From assembly GCA_031291395.1 (NCBI GenBank), contig JARLJD010000216.1, positions 1-48,252 on the forward strand: a stretch of DNA of 48,252 nt. The letters run 5' to 3'. A model generated the notes under the pieces. That model did not search any database. It saw only the letters and a list, made by a program, of their open reading frames with translations, and had not been told where the DNA came from. Of the stretch, positions 42,509 through 48,252 are shown piece after piece. The position numbers and the translations under genes were made by a program. This DNA is from Alphaproteobacteria bacterium (GTDB taxonomy: Bacteria > Pseudomonadota > Alphaproteobacteria > UBA9219). How positions within the stretch are numbered: position 1 is the first letter of the stretch; every line of letters begins with the position of its first letter.

Positions 42509-44032
42509 ATGACAGATAATTCCGATAACGAAAACAACGACGAATTCCTTGAGCCCGAAATTGGCGCTCCGGAAGAAGAATCAAAGCCGTCCGGCGTTGC
42601 CGGAAATATACGCGAAGCGTGGAACACGCGGCCATTTTTCAAGTTTATGGTTTTGCTCGTCGCCGTTTTTGCGGTTGGCGTGGCTGCCATCAACTTTTTT
42701 GGCGGTAACTCTGCCAATAGTGAGCTGGCGCGATTGGGGACTCCTCCGGCTACGTTGAAGGAAGCGCCCGGCGGCCCGACGTCTCCCTATGTCAAGGCGC
42801 AGACCGAAATGGCGAACAAGGAACGCACCGACCAGGCGATCGCCACCGGCGGCAGCGCCATTCCGACGCCGATCGGCCAGACATCGAACATCAGCGGCCT
42901 TGATTCGGAGAAAAAAGAAGACCCCCTGCGCGAGCTGCGCGTCGAAACGGATGAGCTTAAAAAACAGATCCAGCAGCAGAAGGCTCAACAGCAGCAGTTT
43001 CAACAACAGCAGGTTCAGCAACAGCAGCGTCCGCCAGAGCAGTTCGACAATTCGCTGGCTGAGGCAATGCAGCGCCAGATGCAGCAACTGTTGGAAAGCT
43101 GGACGCCCAAGGGCATCAAGAATGTGACGGTGATCAAGCCCGAAGACCTGAAGAACGAAGAAAAGGCCGCGCAAGCCGCCGCAGGAACTCCGGCGCAGGC
43201 TGCGCAGCTCGCTCCGTCCGGGGCGAAACCAAAGGCTTTTGTCAGCGCCGGAACCGTCAGCTATGCCCAGCTTTTGACGGAAGCCAATTCCGACGTTCCC
43301 GGCCCTATTCTGGCGCAGATCGTGTCGGGGCCTTTGACGGGCGCGCGCGCGATCGGGTCGTTTCAGGAAGCGATGGGCTATGATAAATATCTGGTGATGC
43401 GATTCTCGATCGCCGACAAAAACGGCAAGGATTACAAGATCGATGCCTATGCTCTTGATCCCGATACAACTCTGGGGGGGATGGCGACCGAGGTTGACGA
43501 ACGTTATTTCGCGCGTGTCATTCTTCCCGCCGCGGCGGGCTTCCTGCAAGGCTTGGGGCAAGCAATGGGGCAGGGCAATGTCACGATTGAAAACACCGGA
43601 ACGGCCACGATCACGACGCAAGGCTCCCAAGGCTTCAGGCAGGGCATGTATAACGGCATGGGCACAGCAGCGACGACGATGGGCTCGTTCTTTCAGAATC
43701 AGGCCAATTTGACCAAGCCGTTGGTTCGTGTGGCGGCAGGCACCGCTATGGGCATGTTCTTTGTCGCGCCCGTCTACGATCCTTCCGTCGACGCCGGTTC
43801 TTCGGAACAAAATGCGGTTGGCGCGGCCAATACCCACAACAACGCCAATGGGTACGCCAACGCCAACTATCCCGGAACGACGGTAAACGGCTATGGGAAC
43901 AGCCAGAATACGGGGAACGTGCCTTATCCGAATTATGCGACGGCCGGAAACCGCAATTCTAATCAGGCTTTTGGCGCCATGCCGCAATACATGCCCGCTT
44001 CTCAGAATTACGGACAGAATTACGGGCAATAA
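42509..44032 (+). CDS. dotG: Type IVB secretion core protein DotG/IcmE
   Basis: The 507-residue protein has a cytoplasmic acidic N-terminus and a single membrane helix (about 43-63). A Gln-rich coiled stretch (about 151-178) and a C-terminal TrbI/VirB10-like domain (about 245-420) follow. This domain contains VSAGTVSYAQLLTEANSDVP, SGPLTGARAIGSFQ, YDKYLVMRFSIADKNGKDY and PDTTLGGMATEVDERYFAR, which identify DotG/IcmE. It lacks the long pentapeptide repeat region of Legionella DotG and is about half that length. The last 80 residues are Asn/Tyr/Gly-rich. It lies 4 bp after dotH. Confidence 0.9.
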   Translation: MTDNSDNENNDEFLEPEIGAPEEESKPSGVAGNIREAWNTRPFFKFMVLLVAVFAVGVAAINFFGGNSANSELARLGTPPATLKEAPGGPTSPYVKAQTEMANKERTDQAIATGGSAIPTPIGQTSNISGLDSEKKEDPLRELRVETDELKKQIQQQKAQQQQFQQQQVQQQQRPPEQFDNSLAEAMQRQMQQLLESWTPKGIKNVTVIKPEDLKNEEKAAQAAAGTPAQAAQLAPSGAKPKAFVSAGTVSYAQLLTEANSDVPGPILAQIVSGPLTGARAIGSFQEAMGYDKYLVMRFSIADKNGKDYKIDAYALDPDTTLGGMATEVDERYFARVILPAAAGFLQGLGQAMGQGNVTIENTGTATITTQGSQGFRQGMYNGMGTAATTMGSFFQNQANLTKPLVRVAAGTAMGMFFVAPVYDPSVDAGSSEQNAVGAANTHNNANGYANANYPGTTVNGYGNSQNTGNVPYPNYATAGNRNSNQAFGAMPQYMPASQNYGQNYGQ

Positions 44033-44110
44033 ACTTGACCCTCCGCCAAATCAACGCGAGAGAAGAAATGAATCTAAGAACCTGTTCATGATCTTTTGCT
44101 GTTTGAAGCA

Positions 44111-44300
44111 AAGGGCGCAAAAAGCACGGCAGAGTCCCCCTCCCCTTGAGGGAGGGGTTAGGGGTGGGGTGTATAAAACTCGACAATTATACAAATAAAA
44201 CAATAGTTGTTGTTTTAGCGTGTCCCCTGCCTTTATATACCCCACCCCTAACCCCTCCCTCAGGGGAAGGGGAACTCTGCGGCTTTTGCTGCACTGTTTC
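44111..44300. repeat. MITE-like long inverted repeat, variant copy D
   Basis: The left arm GTCCCCCTCCCCTTGAGGGA with GGGGTTAGGGGTGGGGTGT is complementary to CACCCCTAACCCCTCCCTCA and GGGGAAGGGGAAC. GGCTTTTGCTGCACTGTTTC follows on the right. The inner arms differ from copies A-C (TTGAGGGAGG in place of CTATGGGGGAGG), so this is a subtype. The loop is AT-rich, about 60 bp. Confidence 0.75.
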
Positions 44301-44332
44301 GGATAAATGACAAGATCATGAACAGGCTTTAA

Positions 44333-44473
44333 GCCGTCATTTCCGCGAGAGCGGGAATCCGGTGCGAGCGATAGCGCACCTATAAGGCAACTGCGGTTTC
44401 ATTTGAATTGCCGCCAGACCCTTGCCGCGCAGACACGCGGCGGTGGATTCCCGCTTTCGCGGGAATGACGGCT
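44333..44473. repeat. Full-size compound GTCATTCCCGC palindrome
   Basis: Two hairpins face each other: GCCGTCATTTCCGCGAGAGC...AATCCGG (44333-44362) and GGATTCCCGCTTTCGCGGGA plus ATGACGGC (44445-44472). The interior is about 80 bp. The two ends are complementary, so the whole is an inverted repeat of about 140 bp. With copy D it fills the gap between dotG and dnaA; no gene is seen in 44033-44548. Confidence 0.8.
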
Positions 44474-44548
44474 GTTTTGCAACAGAATCAATGGGGCATA
44501 CTGTAGGGGCGTATGTATGCGCCCTGATGCCGTGCTGCAGTATAAAAA

Positions 44549-46030
44549 TCAATTCTGCAGCAATCTTCTCAATAACTCCACATCCTCGCGGAAGGCGGCG
44601 TCGTAGGCGGAGAGTTCCTCAATCTTGCGGACGGCGTGGATGACGGTGGTGTGATCGCGGCCGCCGAATTTACGGCCAATCTCGGGCAGGCTGCGCGGGG
44701 TGAGTTGTTTGGCAAGATACATGGCCACCTGACGCGGGCGCGCGACGGCGCGGGCGCGGCGGGCGGAATGCATATCGGCGACGCGGACATTGTAATGCTC
44801 GGCGACTTTCTTCTGGATTTCGTCGATCGTGATGCGGCGTTCCGACGCGCGCAACATGTCGGCCAGAACTTCCTGCGTCATTTCCAACGATATCGTGCGC
44901 CCGACTAATTGCGCATGCGCGACGATGCGGTTGAGCGCGCCTTCCAGCTCGCGCACGTTCGAGGCGATTTTATGCGCCAGAAATTCCATGACCTTGTCCG
45001 GCACCGGACAGCCGAGCTTTTCGGCTTTGGCGTGCAGAATGCCCAAACGCAATTCGTAATTCGCGGGATGGAGATCGGCCACCAACCCCCAGCCGAGGCG
45101 CGAACGCAGACGTTCTTCCATACGGTCGAGGTCTTGCGGCGATTTGTCGGCGGAAATAATGACTTGTCGGTTGCGGTCGACCAGCGCGTTGAAGGTGTGG
45201 AAAAATTCCTCCTGCGTCGTGTCCTTGCCGCCGATGAATTGCACATCGTCGATCATCAAAACGTCGACCGAGCGGAATTGATCCTTGAACGCGACCGTAT
45301 CTTTGAAACGTAGCGCGCGCACGAATTGGTACATGAATTTTTCCGCCGACATATAGATAACGCGGCGCTGCGGATAATTGGCGCGGATATGCCAAGCGAT
45401 CGCGTGCATCAGATGGGTCTTGCCCAAGCCGACGCCGCTGTAAAGAAACAGGGGATTGAAAGCGGGATTTTGCGTTTCGGCGACGCGGCGCGCGGCCGCA
45501 TAGGCCAGCTCGTTCGGCTTGCCGACGACGAAATTGTCGAAAGTGAAACGCGGATCGAGATCGGCCGACAAATCGCCGGTAAAATTGGCGGACGCGGACG
45601 ACGAGATGGACGCGGGCGCATAAGAAGGAGGGGAAGACGTGGCCGCGGCGCGGCCCAACGGCGCGATCGGGGCGATTGCTGCGTTATCGATCGCGCTCTT
45701 GGCCTCCGCCGCTTTGGCTAAAGGCGACATGACGGAAAAAGCGACAGTGCCCGGCCCGGCAATCTGTTGCCATAGCGAACGAATGGTGTCGCCGTAATGC
45801 CCCTCGACCCAATCGCGCATAAAACGCGTGGGGAGCGTAAGCGTCGCCAGCGACGCGCCGGAAACGTCAGGGGCGATTTCACTGGTCATCGGCTCCAGCC
45901 AACGGCGATAGGCGGTTTCGCCCAAACGGTCGCGCAACTGCGCGCGCAAAATTTTCCACGCTTCTTCGGAAGTTTCTCCCGCCCTTTGCAAACCGGCGTC
46001 TGCCGCCTCAAATTTAGCTTGAACCTTCAT
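44549..46030 (-). CDS. dnaA: Chromosomal replication initiator DnaA
   Basis: The 493-residue initiator opens oriC and loads the helicase. Domain I is near 20-100 and a variable Ala/Ser linker near 110-165. The AAA+ domain contains GVGLGKTHLMHAIAW (Walker A) and VDVLMIDDVQFIGGKDTTQE (Walker B). Domain IV is the DnaA box-binding helix with PEIGRKFGGRDHTTVIHAVR. Length and start are normal. rpsT follows upstream, as in many alphaproteobacteria. No clear set of DnaA boxes is evident nearby. Confidence 0.98.
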   Translation of the reverse strand: MKVQAKFEAADAGLQRAGETSEEAWKILRAQLRDRLGETAYRRWLEPMTSEIAPDVSGASLATLTLPTRFMRDWVEGHYGDTIRSLWQQIAGPGTVAFSVMSPLAKAAEAKSAIDNAAIAPIAPLGRAAATSSPPSYAPASISSSASANFTGDLSADLDPRFTFDNFVVGKPNELAYAAARRVAETQNPAFNPLFLYSGVGLGKTHLMHAIAWHIRANYPQRRVIYMSAEKFMYQFVRALRFKDTVAFKDQFRSVDVLMIDDVQFIGGKDTTQEEFFHTFNALVDRNRQVIISADKSPQDLDRMEERLRSRLGWGLVADLHPANYELRLGILHAKAEKLGCPVPDKVMEFLAHKIASNVRELEGALNRIVAHAQLVGRTISLEMTQEVLADMLRASERRITIDEIQKKVAEHYNVRVADMHSARRARAVARPRQVAMYLAKQLTPRSLPEIGRKFGGRDHTTVIHAVRKIEELSAYDAAFREDVELLRRLLQN

Positions 46031-46509
46031 CGCAACTCCGTTGATCGAACCGGCTAGTCAAACAGTAAAAAAGAAGGCGCGCCCAAAGAGAATTCCATGG
46101 GACTTGCAACAATTAAAACAGGGAACAGGGGACACAGGTAACGGCGATGAACTTCGCGGCGAAGAAATCCGGAATAGCGTATGATTTATAATCGCCCATC
46201 TTTTCCGATCCACATCCACAAGGTGAAAGCCAAGCCAACGCGCGTTGTCAGCTTTCGTTATCTTTTGTAGCGTCTTATCAATCCCGCGATGGCCGCGAGG
46301 AAAAACGAAAGAGCGTTTTCCGTATTCTTCTTCGCGTTCGAAGGCGGGCAACCATAGATCAAATTTTGCGTCTTTGTCCACTGGTCCGAAGCAGGAACGA
46401 CGGAAAATATTTTCCGTGCGCGCGTCAAAAAAACTTGACGCGTTTTTTTGTGACTTGATAGGGAATAATTTCTTCCGATTTTTTCGCGCAAGTCAACGCG
46501 CAAAAAAAT

Positions 46510-46537
46510 TCGCCGCCTATTTTCATAGGCGGCGAAA
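46510..46537 (-). terminator. Terminator after rpsT
   Basis: TTCGCCGCCTAT and ATAGGCGGCGAA form a perfect stem with a 4 bp loop and A/T runs on both sides. It lies 32 bp after the rpsT stop. The remaining gap 46031-46569 is AT-rich and probably holds the dnaA promoter; no gene is supported there. Confidence 0.85.
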
Positions 46538-46569
46538 AAACTTTTGCAAAAAACAAAAGGGGGAACTTC

Positions 46570-46839
46570 TTACGCTTTCTTGGCAGCCTTCGCGCGCTTG
46601 GCAAGACGCGACGTTTTACGCGCCGCCGTTTTCCAATGCAGCGTTCCGCGCGACGCGCCTTTGGCCAAGGCCGATTCAGCCTTGCGCATCGCCGCAGTTG
46701 TTTTTTCGATGTCGCCTGTGGCCGCGGCGGCTTCCGCTTCCTTGGCGTAAGTGCGGATCGTCGAACGACGCGAACGATTCAACGCGTTGCGCTTCACGGT
46801 TTGACGCGCGCGCTTTTCAGCAGATTTATGGTTAGCCAT
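46570..46839 (-). CDS. rpsT: Ribosomal protein S20
   Basis: The 89-residue protein MANHKSAEKRARQTVKRNAL with NRSRRSTIRTYAKEAEAA is S20, a 16S rRNA-binding protein of the small subunit. AGGGA precedes the ATG. It is monocistronic, with its own terminator. Confidence 0.98.
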   Translation of the reverse strand: MANHKSAEKRARQTVKRNALNRSRRSTIRTYAKEAEAAAATGDIEKTTAAMRKAESALAKGASRGTLHWKTAARKTSRLAKRAKAAKKA

Positions 46840-46928
46840 AACGATATCCCTAGATTTTATAGTTAAGTTCAGCAGTTAATTCCAGCCGGACTCATACGCG
46901 GCGCGGCGGAAATGGTCAAGAAGAAAGA

Positions 46929-47002
46929 AAGCATTCAGGGAGCAGCATTCGGCATTCAGAGGTCAGGGAAAAACGAAGATTCCAAGGCTTCCCTGAATGC
47001 TT
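46929..47002. repeat. Inverted repeat upstream of prs
   Basis: AAGCATTCAGGGA (about 46929-46941) pairs with TCCCTGAATGCTT (46990-47002); the spacer of about 48 bp holds further CATTCAG and GGTCAGGG words. It lies in the leader of prs, about 63 bp before its start, and may be a repeat remnant or a transcript structure. Confidence 0.6.
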
Positions 47003-47065
47003 GCTCTTCGGTCCGCACACTGATATACGCACGCCCATAATCTTCTACATTTTCAGGAGCGCGTC

Positions 47066-48013
47066 ATGAAGCTTATCGCGGGCAACAGCAACCGGCCTTT
47101 GGCCGAGGCGATTGCGCAGAATCTGGGCGTCGATCTGACGCGCGCGTCGATCCGGCGCTTTGCCGACATGGAAGTTTTCGTCGAAATCCTCGAAAATGTG
47201 CGCGGCGAAGACGTTTTTGTGATCCAGCCGACCTCTTTCCCCGCCAACGACACGCTGATGGAATTGTTGATCCTGATCGATGCGTTGCGCCGCGCTTCGG
47301 CGCGCCGCATTACCGCCGTGATGCCCTATTTCGGCTATGCGCGGCAGGATCGCAAAACCAGCTCGCGCGCGCCGATAACGGCCAAGCTGGTCGCCAACAT
47401 CGTCACGACGGCGGGCGCGCATCGCGTCTTGACGCTCGATCTGCATGCCGGTCAAATTCAGGGCTTTTTCGATATTCCGGTCGATAATCTGTTCGCGGGG
47501 CCTGTTTTCGTACGCCATGTGCGCGACAGCCTGTCGGTTCAGGGAAAAATGCCGGAAGGATTAACGATCGTATCGCCCGACGTCGGCGGCGTGGTGCGCG
47601 CGCGCGCGATGGCCAAAAAACTGGACGCCGGCCTTGCGATCATCGACAAGCGCCGCGAAAAAATCGGCGAATCCGAAGTCATGAACATCATCGGCGACGT
47701 TGAGGGTCGCGACTGCATCATGTTGGACGATATCGTCGACAGCGCTGGAACCCTGTGCAACGCCGCCGGAGCGCTGAAGGATGCCGGAGCCAAATCGGTG
47801 TCGGCCTATGTCTCGCACGGCGTTTTGTCGGGAGCGGCGGTCGAGCGCGTCAACAAGTCGCCGCTCGAGAAAATGATCATCACCGACTCGATCGAGGCCA
47901 CCCCCGACATCATCGCCTCGCCCAAGATCAAGCAAATCAGCATTGCCCCGCTCATGGCCGAGGCCATCATCCGCATTAACCAAGAACGGTCGGTTTCAAA
48001 TTTGTTTGGTTAA
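47066..48013 (+). CDS. prs: Ribose-phosphate pyrophosphokinase
   Basis: The 315-residue enzyme makes PRPP from ribose-5-phosphate and ATP for nucleotide, His and Trp synthesis. Motifs are [37 protein letters not shown] (ATP site), [20 protein letters not shown] and the PRPP loop [20 protein letters not shown] lies upstream. Length is standard. Confidence 0.98.
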   Translation: MKLIAGNSNRPLAEAIAQNLGVDLTRASIRRFADMEVFVEILENVRGEDVFVIQPTSFPANDTLMELLILIDALRRASARRITAVMPYFGYARQDRKTSSRAPITAKLVANIVTTAGAHRVLTLDLHAGQIQGFFDIPVDNLFAGPVFVRHVRDSLSVQGKMPEGLTIVSPDVGGVVRARAMAKKLDAGLAIIDKRREKIGESEVMNIIGDVEGRDCIMLDDIVDSAGTLCNAAGALKDAGAKSVSAYVSHGVLSGAAVERVNKSPLEKMIITDSIEATPDIIASPKIKQISIAPLMAEAIIRINQERSVSNLFG

Positions 48014-48097
48014 TCAGAGGACAGAAGACGGGGATTAGGGATCAGAAAAACCTTTACCTTAGTCGGCGTGAGGAAATAAGAGAATTAACCCGGTGCG

Positions 48098-48130
48098 TCA
48101 TCCCCGCGAATGCGGGGAGGTGGATTCACG
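48098..48130. repeat. GTCATCCCCGC-type palindrome
   Basis: TCATCCCCGCGAATGCGGGG and AGGTGGATTC form the left half of the compound palindrome, with CCCCGC/GCGGGG stem. It lies directly 3' of the IS30 transposase end and supplies its stop codon. Confidence 0.75.
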
Positions 48131-48252
48131 ATTGAAGTGCAACGGAGGAGGAAATAGTACTTCAGCTGGGGTTTTGAATCCAAGGCATTTTCTGGGTGCG
48201 TTGTTATGCCGGTCGGCGATGAGTTGGAGAGCGTGATGAGAAAGGGCAGAAA
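48098..48252 (-). pseudogene. IS30-family transposase, C-terminal fragment (partial)
   Basis: The minus strand reads ALQLIADRHNNAPRKCLGF and KTPAEVLFPPPLHFNR, the end of an IS30-type DDE transposase. The frame runs off the right edge. It ends within the palindromic repeat at a TGA (48098-48100), with the residues S-P-H-S-R-G supplied by the repeat. The true IS end is probably near TTGCACTTCAATC (48131-48143). Whether the rest is intact cannot be seen. Confidence 0.75.

Noticed and set aside
46190-46225. Possible DnaA boxes / oriC upstream of dnaA
   Set aside because: Only two overlapping 7-of-9 matches (GATCCACA and CATCCACA) were found, with no cluster of good boxes, so an origin is not supported.
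46058-46381. A 107-codon minus-strand frame upstream of dnaA
   Set aside because: GTG start without ribosome site, no recognised motif, and the C-terminal half is low-quality sequence. It lies in the likely dnaA promoter region.

Overview
The window is chromosomal DNA from an alphaproteobacterium. The evidence is a full-length CtrA-type cell-cycle regulator, a phasin, the rpsT/dnaA neighbourhood, and the sequence character of the SecA, RseP, PheST and ribosomal proteins. Most genes are housekeeping genes of moderately high GC, with heavy use of GCG/CGC codons. The order of operons is loose: partners usually found together (rimM-trmD-rplS after rpsP, ubiB after ubiE, tldD near tldE) are absent from the window. 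Genus cannot be read from the sequence. Dot/Icm-type genes hint at a host-, prey- or conjugation-related lifestyle, but that is inference.

Layout. 1-500: IS21-like end remnants and a truncated PAS gene. 501-4418: L,D-transpeptidase, ctrA, a YdcH-like protein, an unknown gene and rseP. 4685-7586 (minus): amino-acid permease, aroE and coaE, the last two overlapping. 8050-14210 (plus): winged-helix regulator, M15-like lipoprotein, AT-rich secreted protein, tldE/pmbA, glycosyltransferase, RhuM-Fic fusion and PIG-L deacetylase. 14245-16177 (minus): YmdB-like phosphoesterase and a secreted hydrolase-like protein. 16478-17850: arsR plus permease. 17970-21415: tRNA-Val(GAC), uracil-DNA glycosylase, ffh-rpsP and rpmG. 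21763-25013: glmS and a SurA-like isomerase. 25014-28362: a possible structured RNA, phasin, small lipoprotein, small drug/metabolite transporter, ubiE and two small unknown genes. 28514-33020: rpmI-rplT-pheS-pheT. 33172-39063: HAD hydrolase, EamA transporter, Schlafen/AlbA_2 ATPase and secA. 39257-44032: three type IVB secretion core genes (DotF-like, then DotH and DotG) around a MAPEG gene. 44549-48013: dnaA, rpsT and prs. 48098 to the end: an IS30-type transposase tail.

The window is rich in small palindromic repeats. There are at least four families: (i) about 150-200 bp MITE-like elements with roughly 50 bp inverted arms (four copies); (ii) a GTAGGAGCGGCTTCCAGCCGCGAC hairpin family (three loci); (iii) the short CGTCATTCCCGC...GCGGGAATGACG family (several copies, one fixed in frame inside pheT); and (iv) a single 165 bp inverted repeat between rpmG and glmS. 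They sit in nearly every larger intergenic gap, and several change gene ends or leaders. The points most worth a second look are the Dot/Icm core island between secA and dnaA, the in-frame palindromic insertion in PheT, the MITE-like family, and the heptanucleotide tandem repeat abutting the secA start codon.
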